From Desulfolinea sp050305405 (GTDB lineage Bacteria > Chloroflexota > Anaerolineae > Anaerolineales > Villigracilaceae), in NCBI GenBank assembly GCA_050305405.1, contig JBNLFG010000008.1, forward strand, positions 145,659 through 209,658: a stretch of DNA of 64,000 nt. Reading direction: 5' to 3'. The notes under the pieces are model-generated. The model was given only the letters and a program-made list of their open reading frames with translations, had not been told where the DNA came from and made no database searches. Shown here in pieces: positions 16,350 to 24,739 of this stretch; the first letter of the stretch is position 1, and every line of letters starts with the position of its first letter. The translations under genes were made by a program, and so were the position numbers.

Positions 16350-17669
16350 ATGCGCCGCTTTTTATTTGGAGCAACCATAATTTCTATCCTGCTCATCGTT
16401 GCAGGCATCGGGACAACCGTTGCCTTAGCTTCGGCAGGACCTTTGCAACCTGGCGACACCCTCTTTCCCCTTCAGTATTTTGCTGAGCAAAGCCAAGGGA
16501 AATGGACTACGTCAAATTTTGGAGAAGCCCAATATCATATTAGCATTGCCGGGCGTCGTGCTGTTGATCTGGGAAATGCAGCCGGGACTTCCGACGAAAT
16601 CCTTTCAGTTTATTATCTGAATCAGGCACTAGATCAGGCAGCACTCTCTATTGCGAAAACAGAGAAAACAGAAATTGAAAATCTTCGTCTGGATTTAGCC
16701 AAGCTGCTTCTTCAGATCAAAGATTCAACGGCAAAATTGAGTGTTCTGCCAGTAGAAGATCCGACTGCTTATAATGCTTTTGTCGCAAAGATCGAGAGCT
16801 TACAAAATCTGGTTGTTAACCCTGATGCCCTGGCCAGCGATTTTGTTTCTATCGTAAGCAGCAATAATTTTGGTGCAATGCTTAATGTTGATGTGCCAAA
16901 CTTTGTGAGTACAAACAACGATCTTATGGCTAGTGGTCAATCAATTCCCTTCCCCGCGAATAGCCCCGGCGCACAACATGCTTTTTTCCCCTTAGTTGGA
17001 GAACACGCTACAGTCGCTTGCGAAAGTTGCCATACAAACGGTCAATATGAAGGCACAGCAAGCACCTGCGAAGGCTGCCATGCAAATATGAAACCGGCCA
17101 ACCATTATCAAGGTGATTGTGCCGCCTGCCATTCGCCCACATCTTGGCAGTCAGCAAGCTTTAACCATACTGTAGCCGGTGCGACCGATTGTCAATCTTG
17201 CCACAGCCGTCCTTCCGGTCACTACGGTGGACAATGTTCGCAGTGCCATTCCACATCTAACTGGCAAGGCGCAGCAATCCATACTGCCGGAGCAGATTGC
17301 CAGGCTTGCCACAGCCGTCCCTCCGGTCACTATGGCGGACAATGTTCGCAGTGCCACTCCACATCTAACTGGCAAGGCGCAGCAGTTCATACTGCTGGAG
17401 CAGATTGCCAGGCTTGCCATAGCCGTCCCTCCGGTCACTATGGCGGACAATGTTCGCAGTGTCATTCCACATCTAACTGGTCAGGGGCAAACGTCCATAC
17501 TGCTGGAGCAAATTGTGTAGCTTGCCATAGCGGACACACAAGCAAACAATGCTCAAATTGCCACAATACAAGCGATTGGGATGATGCCGATGACGACGAT
17601 CATGATGGTGGCGGCGACCATGATGGTGGTGGCGATCACGATGACGACCATGATGACGATGATGATTAA
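16350..17669 (+). CDS. 11-haem c-type cytochrome with N-terminal helical domain and acidic tail
   Basis: 439 residues in three parts. Residues 1-27 are a signal peptide. Residues about 28-200 have no haem motif and resemble DUF5667-type helical domains (LQPGDTLFPLQYFAEQ at the start). Residues about 205-400 hold 11 CxxCH motifs, including three near-identical 36-residue units that start CSQCHSTSNW and end GHYGGQ, each with two haem sites and two extra histidines. The C-terminus is a tail rich in Asp, His and Gly (DDADDDDHDGGG and similar), which may bind metal or a cationic partner. Start supported by AAAGGAAGG 7 bases upstream. It is a paralogue of the next gene: both the N-terminal domain and the haem unit match. 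Confidence 0.92.
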   Translation: MRRFLFGATIISILLIVAGIGTTVALASAGPLQPGDTLFPLQYFAEQSQGKWTTSNFGEAQYHISIAGRRAVDLGNAAGTSDEILSVYYLNQALDQAALSIAKTEKTEIENLRLDLAKLLLQIKDSTAKLSVLPVEDPTAYNAFVAKIESLQNLVVNPDALASDFVSIVSSNNFGAMLNVDVPNFVSTNNDLMASGQSIPFPANSPGAQHAFFPLVGEHATVACESCHTNGQYEGTASTCEGCHANMKPANHYQGDCAACHSPTSWQSASFNHTVAGATDCQSCHSRPSGHYGGQCSQCHSTSNWQGAAIHTAGADCQACHSRPSGHYGGQCSQCHSTSNWQGAAVHTAGADCQACHSRPSGHYGGQCSQCHSTSNWSGANVHTAGANCVACHSGHTSKQCSNCHNTSDWDDADDDDHDGGGDHDGGGDHDDDHDDDDD

Positions 17670-17692
17670 AAATAACTAACTGTACGCACCTA

Positions 17693-17746
17693 CCCGCAGG
17701 TTCTTCAATGAGAGTTTCCTTTGAAGAACCTGCGGGATACTTTTTT
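17693..17746 (+). terminator. Strong terminator or attenuator between the 11- and 51-haem genes
   Basis: Perfect 16-base stem (CCCGCAGGTTCTTCAA with its complement, 12-base loop) followed by ATAC and six T. It ends 28 bases before the ATG of the 51-haem gene, which leaves little room for a new promoter. Confidence 0.9.
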
Positions 17747-17774
17747 ATCGCACTTCAACCCAAAACGAAATCCT

Positions 17775-20700
17775 ATGCGCTCTTTTCTTATTAAGACAAG
17801 CATCATCAGCATCTTGATTGTACTCTCTGGTGTAGTCACTACCCTCGCCTGCGACATCGCAGGAGTGCTCCAACCGGGCGATTCCCTCTTTGCTTGGCAG
17901 TATTTTGCTGAAGAAAGCCATGGGTATTTTCTAGCAACAAATTCAGAAAAAGCACAACATTCTATCGCAATCGCACAGCGTCGAGCAGATGATTTACGAG
18001 AGTCTGCTGGCACCCAGAACGAACTAATTTCCATCTATTATTTAAACCAATCTTTAGATCAGGCCGCCCTGGCTGTTTCCAAAACAGAAGGGGAAGAAGC
18101 CGAAAAGCTACGCACCAGTTTAGTGGGGCTTCTTCTAAAAACTCGAGAGTCTCTTGCCATCCTTAGCGTTGCGCCACAAGAAGAAGTTGAAATCTGGGAA
18201 GCCTTTATTGCCAAAATAGATAGCTTGCAAAATTTGATTTTAAATCCAGAAACTCCCCCGAGCGATTTTGCATCCATTGCTGGCAACTCTAATTTGTCTG
18301 CAATGATATCCAGAAATATTAATATCCCCAAGTTCGTTAAAACAAATGATGTAGACAGTCTTATTTCTGACGGCCCACAATCGATACCTTTCCCTATAAA
18401 CAGCCCCGGGGCACGGCATGGATTTTTCCCTCTGGAAGGCCAACATGCTCTGATCGGATGCGAAAGTTGTCATTCTACTGGTCAATACATAGGGACAGCG
18501 AACGTGTGTGAAGCTTGCCACGCGACGAATAAACCGGTCGGACACTATCAGGGTGATTGCGCCGCCTGTCATAGCGCAACATCCTGGTCTGATATTCGTT
18601 TTGACCATCTCTTGGCTGGTGCTACAGATTGCCAGTCTTGTCACAGTGTCAATAAACCAGCAAATCATCCCGCCGGGCAATGCTCACAATGCCATAGCAC
18701 ATCTGCCTGGCAACCAGCTACATTTAACCACGCCGGGCAGACAGATTGCATCGCTTGTCATAGCGGGAAAAAACCGCCCAACCACTCTACCAAGCAATGT
18801 TCTCAATGCCACCTAACCTCTTCATGGGCTGTTTCGGCTGGACATTTTGCTAGTGCAAATTGTCAACTTTGTCACAATCCACCCGCAAAACATTATGTCG
18901 GGACGTGTGCGCTTTGCCATCAGAGTACATCCGCCTGGTTACCGGCAAAATTCAATCACGCCGAACAAGTTGACTGTCAGTCTTGCCACAGTCAGAAAAA
19001 GCCTGCTGGTCATTCAAGCGGACAGTGTTCGCAATGCCATCTTACATCCGCCTGGCTTCCGGCCAGTTTTGATCATGCAGGGCAAACAAATTGTACTTCT
19101 TGTCATAGCCAGAAAAAACCGTCCAACCACTATGATGGGCAATGTTCTCTGTGCCATAAGACATCTGCCTGGCAACCTGCCAACTTTAATCATTTTGGGC
19201 AAACAGACTGTCAAAGTTGTCATACGAAAGCTAAGCCCTCCAATCATTTTAGCGGGCAGTGTTCTCAATGTCACAGCACATCAGGCTGGCTACCAGCTAG
19301 TTTTGAGCATACGGCAGCTACAGATTGCCAGTCTTGTCACAGTGTTAATAAACCAGCAAATCATCCCGCCGGACAATGCTCACAATGCCATAACACATCT
19401 TCTTGGCGACCGGCTACATTTAACCACGCTGGGCAGACAGATTGCATCGCTTGTCATAGCGGGAAAAAACCGCCCAACCATTCTTCGAATCAATGTTCTC
19501 AATGCCACCTAACCTCTTCATGGGCTGTTTCGGCTGGACATTTTGCCAGTGCAAATTGTCAGCTCTGTCACAATCCGCCCGCAAAACATTATGTCGGGAC
19601 GTGTGCGCTTTGCCATCAGAGTACATCCGCCTGGTTACCGGCAAAATTCAATCACGCCGAACAAGTCGACTGTCAGTCTTGCCACAATCAGAAAAAGCCT
19701 GCTAATCACTCAAGCGGACAGTGTTCGCAATGCCATCTTACATCCGCCTGGCTTCCGGCCAGTTTTGATCATGCAGGGCAAACAAATTGTACGTCTTGCC
19801 ATAACCAGGAAAAACCATCCAACCACTATGACGGACAATGCTCGCAGTGCCACCAAACATCTTCGTGGAAGAAGGTATCGGGACATTTTGCCGGAGCAAA
19901 CTGTCAATCTTGCCATAACAAACCATCCGGACATTATGATGGGCAATGCTCACAATGTCACCAAACATCCTCATGGAAGAAGGTATCGGGGCATTTTGCC
20001 GGAGCGAACTGTCAATCCTGCCATAGCAAACCCTCTGGACACTATGATGGCCAATGCTCACAATGTCACCAAACATCCTCATGGAAGAAGGTATCAGGAC
20101 ATTTTACAGGAGCAAACTGTCAATCTTGCCATAGCAAACCTTCCGGTCATTACAGCGGGCAATGCTCGCAATGTCACCAAACATCCTCGTGGAAGAATGT
20201 ATCAGGCCATTTTGCTGGAGCAAACTGTCAATCCTGCCACAACAAACCATCCGGACATTATGATGGCCAGTGCTCGCAATGTCACCAAACATCTTCATGG
20301 AAGAAGGTATCGGGACATTTCGCCGGAGCGAATTGTCAATCTTGTCACACCAAACCATCCGGACATTATGACGGGCAATGCTCACAGTGTCATCAAACAT
20401 CCTCGTGGAAGAAGGTATCTGGGCATTTCGCCGGAGCGAATTGCCAATCTTGTCACAGCAAACCATCCGGACATTATGATGGGCAATGCTCACAATGTCA
20501 CCAAACATCTTCGTGGAAGAATGTATCCGGGCATTTCGCAGGAGCGAATTGTCAATCCTGCCATAACAAACCATCCGGACATTATGACGGACAATGTTCA
20601 CAATGTCATCAAACATCCTCCTGGAAGAACGCATCAGGTCATTTCGCAGGAGCAAACTGTCAATCTTGCCATAGCAAACCTTCCGGTCATTACAGCGGAC

Positions 20701-21317
20701 AATGTTCGCAGTGCCACCAAACATCTTCGTGGAAGAATGCATCAGGCCATTTTACTGGTGCAAACTGTAAAGCCTGTCATAGTAAATCCGGCCACTATAG
20801 CGGACAATGTTCGCAGTGCCATCAAACATCATCTTGGAAGAACGCATCAGGCCATTTTGCTGGCGCGAACTGCAAAGCTTGTCATAGTAAATCCGGACAT
20901 TACAGCGGACAATGTTCACAGTGTCATCAAACATCATCCTGGAAGAATGCATCAGGCCATTTTGCCGGCGCAAACTGTAAAGCCTGTCATAGTAAATCCA
21001 GTCACTATAGCGGACAGTGTTCACAGTGTCATCAAACATCTTCGTGGAAGAAGGTATCAAGCCATTTTGCCGGAGCGAACTGCAAAGCTTGTCATAGTAA
21101 ATCCGGCCACTACAGCGGACAATGTTCACAGTGCCACCAAACATCTTCGTGGAAGAAGGTATCCGGTCATTTCGCTGGCGCAAACTGTAAGGCTTGTCAC
21201 CGTGGACACACAACCCAACAATGCTCAAATTGCCACAACACAAGCGACTGGGATGACGCTGATGACGATCATAATGGCGGCGGCGGAGGGAAGAAGCACG
21301 ATGATGATGACGATTAG
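17775..21317 (+). CDS. Giant 51-haem c-type cytochrome with tandem haem units
   Basis: 1180 residues. Signal peptide (ISILIVLSGVVTTLAC; the cysteine could also make it a lipoprotein), then a helical domain without haem (LQPGDSLFAWQYFAEE, to about residue 205) shared with the preceding gene, then 51 CxxCH motifs by hand count, and an acidic tail with Gly and His. From about residue 689 the chain is a tandem array of 36-residue units (CSQCHQTSSW ... GHYDGQ), shortening to 35 residues near the end. Each unit has two CxxCH plus two further His (SGHF, SGHY), enough for bis-His ligation of both haems. Predicted to be an exported electron-conducting protein. The TTG at 17721 lies in the terminator stem, so ATG at 17775 is chosen, though no good Shine-Dalgarno is visible. 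Confidence 0.92.
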   Translation: MRSFLIKTSIISILIVLSGVVTTLACDIAGVLQPGDSLFAWQYFAEESHGYFLATNSEKAQHSIAIAQRRADDLRESAGTQNELISIYYLNQSLDQAALAVSKTEGEEAEKLRTSLVGLLLKTRESLAILSVAPQEEVEIWEAFIAKIDSLQNLILNPETPPSDFASIAGNSNLSAMISRNINIPKFVKTNDVDSLISDGPQSIPFPINSPGARHGFFPLEGQHALIGCESCHSTGQYIGTANVCEACHATNKPVGHYQGDCAACHSATSWSDIRFDHLLAGATDCQSCHSVNKPANHPAGQCSQCHSTSAWQPATFNHAGQTDCIACHSGKKPPNHSTKQCSQCHLTSSWAVSAGHFASANCQLCHNPPAKHYVGTCALCHQSTSAWLPAKFNHAEQVDCQSCHSQKKPAGHSSGQCSQCHLTSAWLPASFDHAGQTNCTSCHSQKKPSNHYDGQCSLCHKTSAWQPANFNHFGQTDCQSCHTKAKPSNHFSGQCSQCHSTSGWLPASFEHTAATDCQSCHSVNKPANHPAGQCSQCHNTSSWRPATFNHAGQTDCIACHSGKKPPNHSSNQCSQCHLTSSWAVSAGHFASANCQLCHNPPAKHYVGTCALCHQSTSAWLPAKFNHAEQVDCQSCHNQKKPANHSSGQCSQCHLTSAWLPASFDHAGQTNCTSCHNQEKPSNHYDGQCSQCHQTSSWKKVSGHFAGANCQSCHNKPSGHYDGQCSQCHQTSSWKKVSGHFAGANCQSCHSKPSGHYDGQCSQCHQTSSWKKVSGHFTGANCQSCHSKPSGHYSGQCSQCHQTSSWKNVSGHFAGANCQSCHNKPSGHYDGQCSQCHQTSSWKKVSGHFAGANCQSCHTKPSGHYDGQCSQCHQTSSWKKVSGHFAGANCQSCHSKPSGHYDGQCSQCHQTSSWKNVSGHFAGANCQSCHNKPSGHYDGQCSQCHQTSSWKNASGHFAGANCQSCHSKPSGHYSGQCSQCHQTSSWKNASGHFTGANCKACHSKSGHYSGQCSQCHQTSSWKNASGHFAGANCKACHSKSGHYSGQCSQCHQTSSWKNASGHFAGANCKACHSKSSHYSGQCSQCHQTSSWKKVSSHFAGANCKACHSKSGHYSGQCSQCHQTSSWKKVSGHFAGANCKACHRGHTTQQCSNCHNTSDWDDADDDHNGGGGGKKHDDDDD
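18621..19826 (+). repeat. Internal segmental duplication in the 51-haem gene
   Basis: The stretch beginning near 18621 (encoding ATDCQSCHSVNKPANH) recurs near 19317, an offset of 696 bases or 232 codons, and stays nearly identical for roughly 500 bases per copy. The copies carry haem motifs 4-12 and 16-24. Confidence 0.75.
19839..21200 (+). repeat. 108/105-base coding tandem repeat array
   Basis: About thirteen consecutive copies of a 36-codon unit, later 35 codons, each encoding two haem-binding motifs. Copies differ mainly at AAG/AAT (KK or KN), GTA/GCA (V or A) and CAA/AAA (CQSC or CKAC) and at synonymous sites. Repetition opens long false reading frames on both strands. The array is coding, not CRISPR. 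Confidence 0.9.
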
Positions 21318-21370
21318 GATAGAAAAACACTAGGCCTTTTTCGTCAATCAAAAAAAATGGAGAAAAAAAT

Positions 21371-22189
21371 ATGAAATCTGGTAATGGCGAACTTTGGCTT
21401 TCATTTTTTGCTATTTTGCTGCTCACACTCATCTATGTATTCGTTGTGATTAGCACAGGCTCGATCCCGGCTGCGGGAGAATTCTTCGGGCACTCGCTAG
21501 GTATTGCCGGTTTTCTGCTCATGCTTATGACAGAATTCCTCTACACCTTGCGCAAACGCAGTCGCAGTGCCCGCTGGGGGCGCATGTCTGCCTGGTTGAA
21601 ATTCCATATCGTTACAGGGCTGGTGGGGCCCTATATGGTTCTGCTGCATTCATCCTGGAAATTCAATGGGCTTGCCGGAGTCGTGATGCTCTTTACCGTC
21701 ATTATTGTTGGTAGTGGTTTTATCGGGCGCTATATTTACACCGCTATCCCCCGCACCGCCGATGGTGTAGCCATGGCAGCCTCCGAATTGGAAAACCGAA
21801 TCGCCGCCAGCGAAGCAAAACTACAGCATTTGGTCAATGCCAGAGCTTCTACAGTGAACGCTTTGCCCAAAAATCTCGTCACTGCAAATAATACTCGACA
21901 CACAGCTTTCTTTCTCACCTTTGGCTATGTTTTCTATGAGTGGGAACAACGCTGGTTATGGTGGATACAAAAAAACAAATTGGATCGTTCCCTCCGCCCC
22001 CTCATCTCACAACTTGAAAAAATGTTTCAAAAACGTCGTCTTCTGCGCCGTCAAGTAGCGTCTCTCGCCCTCACCCGACAATTGCTCTCGCTATGGCATG
22101 CAGTTCACGTCCCCATAGGCGTTGCGCTCTTTGTATCCGCATTTGTTCATATAGCAGCCGCGATCTACTACGCAACCCTACTGCGTTAA
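21371..22189 (+). CDS. Multi-pass membrane protein, possible b-haem quinone-side electron donor
   Basis: 272 residues, about five membrane helices: about 9-28, 37-55, 76-95, 99-120 and 244-270, with a soluble segment of about 100 residues between helices 4 and 5. Conserved-looking histidines sit in or near helices (GHSLG, KFHIV, LLHSS, WHAVHVPIG, AFVHIAA), the pattern of di-haem b-type or ferric-reductase-like membrane proteins. Start ATG is preceded by GGAG. It follows the 51-haem gene by 53 bases and is probably co-transcribed, so it may connect the quinone pool to the exported cytochromes. I cannot assign it to a named family with certainty. Confidence 0.7.
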   Translation: MKSGNGELWLSFFAILLLTLIYVFVVISTGSIPAAGEFFGHSLGIAGFLLMLMTEFLYTLRKRSRSARWGRMSAWLKFHIVTGLVGPYMVLLHSSWKFNGLAGVVMLFTVIIVGSGFIGRYIYTAIPRTADGVAMAASELENRIAASEAKLQHLVNARASTVNALPKNLVTANNTRHTAFFLTFGYVFYEWEQRWLWWIQKNKLDRSLRPLISQLEKMFQKRRLLRRQVASLALTRQLLSLWHAVHVPIGVALFVSAFVHIAAAIYYATLLR

Positions 22190-22193
22190 AAGA

Positions 22194-22235
22194 TTGGTAG
22201 TGGTGCAAGCGAAACGATAAATGCACCACTACCAA
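22194..22235 (-). terminator. Terminator of the GH94 operon (minus strand)
   Basis: Perfect 14-base stem (TTGGTAGTGGTGCA and its complement, 14-base loop). On the minus strand it is followed by TCTTTT; on the plus strand there is no T run. It lies between convergent genes. Confidence 0.7.
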
Positions 22236-22252
22236 AACTCATCTAAAAACGC

Positions 22253-24733
22253 TTATTCACCTAAAAATACTGTCACCTGAACCTGTTCAACACCTTCAAC
22301 AGGTAGTGGAATAATATTCCCGTCTACAGGCTTACCATCTACTTCCAACCGGGTATGGTTACCCGCACCTTTTCGTTGGACGTGGATATCGTATCGCACG
22401 CCCCGATAGTTGCGTGTTGCCCGAAAAGCATCCCAGCCATTTGGCAGAACAGGTGCTACCTGCAAGCCCGAATATGTCGGTCGGATGCCCAGAATCCACT
22501 GCGTGATGGCGACGTAATTCCATGCGGCCGTACCGGTCAGCCATGAGTTCTTGGCTTCGCCGTGCGTGGGCGCATCCTTGCCCGCGATCATCTGGGCATA
22601 AACGTAAGGTTCGCAGCGATGCGTATCACTGATTGCTTCGCGCGCCGAGGGGTTGATGCGCGAGTAGTAATCATACGCCTGCTCCCCACGCCCGAGCTTC
22701 GCTTCGGCAATCATGATCCAGGGGTTGGTGTGACAGAAGATGCCCGCATTTTCCTTGTAGCCGGGCGGATAGGATGAAATCTCACCCAAGTGGAGATAAT
22801 ATTCCGAGAAAGCAGGTTGCAGCAAAACGATGCCATGCGGGGTAGCGAGATTCTCTGCTACAGCGTTCAGTGTCTTTTCAGCGCGCCCATCGTCAAGCCC
22901 CATATCTGCCATAACGCAGATCCCTTGCGGTTCGATGAAGATCTGGCCTTCGTCGTTCTCGCGTGAGCCGAGCGGATTCCCAAAATCGTCGTAGGCACGC
23001 CGGAACCAGTCGCCATCCCAGCCGTGCGCCCAGATGGCGGATTCCATTTCGGCGGCGTGGGCTGCATATGTAGCGGGAGCAAGTTCAAAGGAGGACGAAC
23101 CGCCTTGATCCTGCATCTGCTTGGACAGTTCTGTCATCTCCTTTGCCGCCAGCACAAATAATCCCGCAATAAAGACACTCTCAGCGATCTTGCCATCTTT
23201 GCTGGTGGTGGTCTGAAAGGATTGCCCGGGTTCTGCCGAAAAGCAGTTCAGGTTCAGGCAGTCGTTCCAGTCGGCGCGCCCGATTAGCGGCAACCCATGT
23301 GGGCCGCGCCTGTCGAGTGTATATTGCAACGCGCGTTGGAGATGGTCTATCAGCGGTGCTTCACTGCCCTCTTTGTTTTCGTATTGAACAGGTTCGGAGA
23401 GAATGCTCCAATCGCCGCTCTCCTTGACGTAGGCGGTGACTGCCAGCACGAGCCAAAGCGGGTCGTCGTTGAAGCCGCCGCCAACGGCGTCGTTGCCGCG
23501 TTTGGTCAGCGGTTGGTATTGGTGATAGGCGCCACCCGTTGAGAGCTGCGTGGCAGCCAAATCCAAAATCCGTTCGCGCGCGCGTTCGGGGATGAGATGC
23601 ACGAAGCCAAGCAAATCCTGGCTCGAGTCACGGAAGCCCATCCCGCGCCCCATCCCGCTTTCAAAATAGGACGCCGAGCGGCTCATGTTGAAGGTGATCA
23701 TGGTCTGGTAGGCGTTCCAAATATTGACCATGCGGTTGGTGTGTTCATCGGGCGTGGAGACGGTGAACTTGCCGAGCAGGTTATCCCAATGCGCGCGCAA
23801 GGCTTCAAAGGCAGCATCAACTTGATCGGCTTTCAAATAGCGTTCGATCGTTGGGGTGACATTTTTTTTATTGACCGTCTGTGAATTGGGCGGATCGAAT
23901 TTCTCATCGCGCGGGTTTTCGTGGTAGCCCAACAGGAAGATGATTTTCTTCTGCTCTCCGGCTTCCAGGTGCACCTTGACCTGTTGCGCGGCAATCGGCT
24001 GCCAACCGTGCGCCACCGAATCGGACATTTGGCCTGCTTCCACTGCCGAGGGCGAATCCCAGCCCCGATAGGGACCGAGAAAGGCGTCGCGCTGGGTATC
24101 GAATCCGGCTACGGGTTCGGAACAGGCGAAGTAAGCAAAGTGGTCGCGTCGTTCACGATATTCGGTTTTGTGATAGATGACATCGTTGATGATCTCGACT
24201 TCGCCAATTGAGTAGTTGCGCTGGAAATTGGTTGAATCATCCATCGCATCCCAAAGGGCGAATTCGACCGCGGCGAAGAGGGACAGATCGGCAGCTTTGT
24301 CACGATTGTTAGTGAGTGTGACTTCCCAAATTTCGAGATTTTCGCCAAGGGGCACGAAGTAGCGGGTGCTGGATTGAATGCCCTCGCGCTGGGATTCGAT
24401 AACCGTATAACCCATCCCATGACGGCAGGTGTAGGAATCGAGCGGGACGCGCATCGGCATCCATGAGGGCGACCAAGCCGAAATTCCTGAGCGGCTCGGA
24501 TCTTCATCCCGCAGGTAGATGTAGCGCCCACCCATATCCAGCGGCGCGTTGTTATATCGGTAACGTGTCAGGCGGCGCAGGCGGGCATCCTTGTAGAAGG
24601 AATAGCCGCCTGCTGTGTTCGAAATCAGTCCAAAATATTCTTCGCTGCCGAGATAGTTGATCCAAGGCAGCGGAGTATCGGGGCGCGTGATGACGTATTC
24701 GCGCCGTTCGTCGTCAAAATGTCCGTATTTCAT
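22253..24733 (-). CDS. Cellobiose phosphorylase (glycoside hydrolase family 94)
   Basis: 826 residues, the usual length. The N-terminus closely follows clostridial cellobiose phosphorylases (PWINYLGSEEYFGLISNTAG, then RYRYNNAPLDMGGRYIYLRD). The catalytic acid lies in RADWNDCLN near residue 490. The enzyme splits cellobiose with phosphate into glucose 1-phosphate and glucose in the cytoplasm, saving ATP. It needs an importer that delivers intact cello-oligosaccharides, which the Opp-type system at 38582-44735 could be. Last gene of the minus-strand cluster, 6 bases after the aldo/keto reductase at 24740. Other GH94 members act on cellodextrin or chitobiose, but similarity to cellobiose phosphorylase is strong. 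Confidence 0.93.
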   Translation of the reverse strand: MKYGHFDDERREYVITRPDTPLPWINYLGSEEYFGLISNTAGGYSFYKDARLRRLTRYRYNNAPLDMGGRYIYLRDEDPSRSGISAWSPSWMPMRVPLDSYTCRHGMGYTVIESQREGIQSSTRYFVPLGENLEIWEVTLTNNRDKAADLSLFAAVEFALWDAMDDSTNFQRNYSIGEVEIINDVIYHKTEYRERRDHFAYFACSEPVAGFDTQRDAFLGPYRGWDSPSAVEAGQMSDSVAHGWQPIAAQQVKVHLEAGEQKKIIFLLGYHENPRDEKFDPPNSQTVNKKNVTPTIERYLKADQVDAAFEALRAHWDNLLGKFTVSTPDEHTNRMVNIWNAYQTMITFNMSRSASYFESGMGRGMGFRDSSQDLLGFVHLIPERARERILDLAATQLSTGGAYHQYQPLTKRGNDAVGGGFNDDPLWLVLAVTAYVKESGDWSILSEPVQYENKEGSEAPLIDHLQRALQYTLDRRGPHGLPLIGRADWNDCLNLNCFSAEPGQSFQTTTSKDGKIAESVFIAGLFVLAAKEMTELSKQMQDQGGSSSFELAPATYAAHAAEMESAIWAHGWDGDWFRRAYDDFGNPLGSRENDEGQIFIEPQGICVMADMGLDDGRAEKTLNAVAENLATPHGIVLLQPAFSEYYLHLGEISSYPPGYKENAGIFCHTNPWIMIAEAKLGRGEQAYDYYSRINPSAREAISDTHRCEPYVYAQMIAGKDAPTHGEAKNSWLTGTAAWNYVAITQWILGIRPTYSGLQVAPVLPNGWDAFRATRNYRGVRYDIHVQRKGAGNHTRLEVDGKPVDGNIIPLPVEGVEQVQVTVFLGE

Positions 24734-24739
24734 AAGTTT

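Noticed and set aside
17721..17774. TTG start for the 51-haem protein at 17721
   Set aside because: The first codons would lie in the right arm of a perfect terminator stem and precede a poor signal peptide; ATG at 17775 gives a normal one.
20104..20742. Long frames on the minus strand across the cytochrome repeat
   Set aside because: Same cause as above: periodic sequence keeps all phases open. Residue content is repetitive and unlike any protein family.
19839..21200. Possible CRISPR or satellite array
   Set aside because: The unit length of 108 or 105 bases, the codon phase and the lack of unique spacers show a coding repeat.
19543..21333. A 596-residue frame overlapping the 51-haem gene in another phase
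   Set aside because: It is a by-product of the tandem repeat: each 108-base unit lacks stops in that phase. The protein has no domain, signal or start site, while the cytochrome phase carries regular CxxCH motifs.
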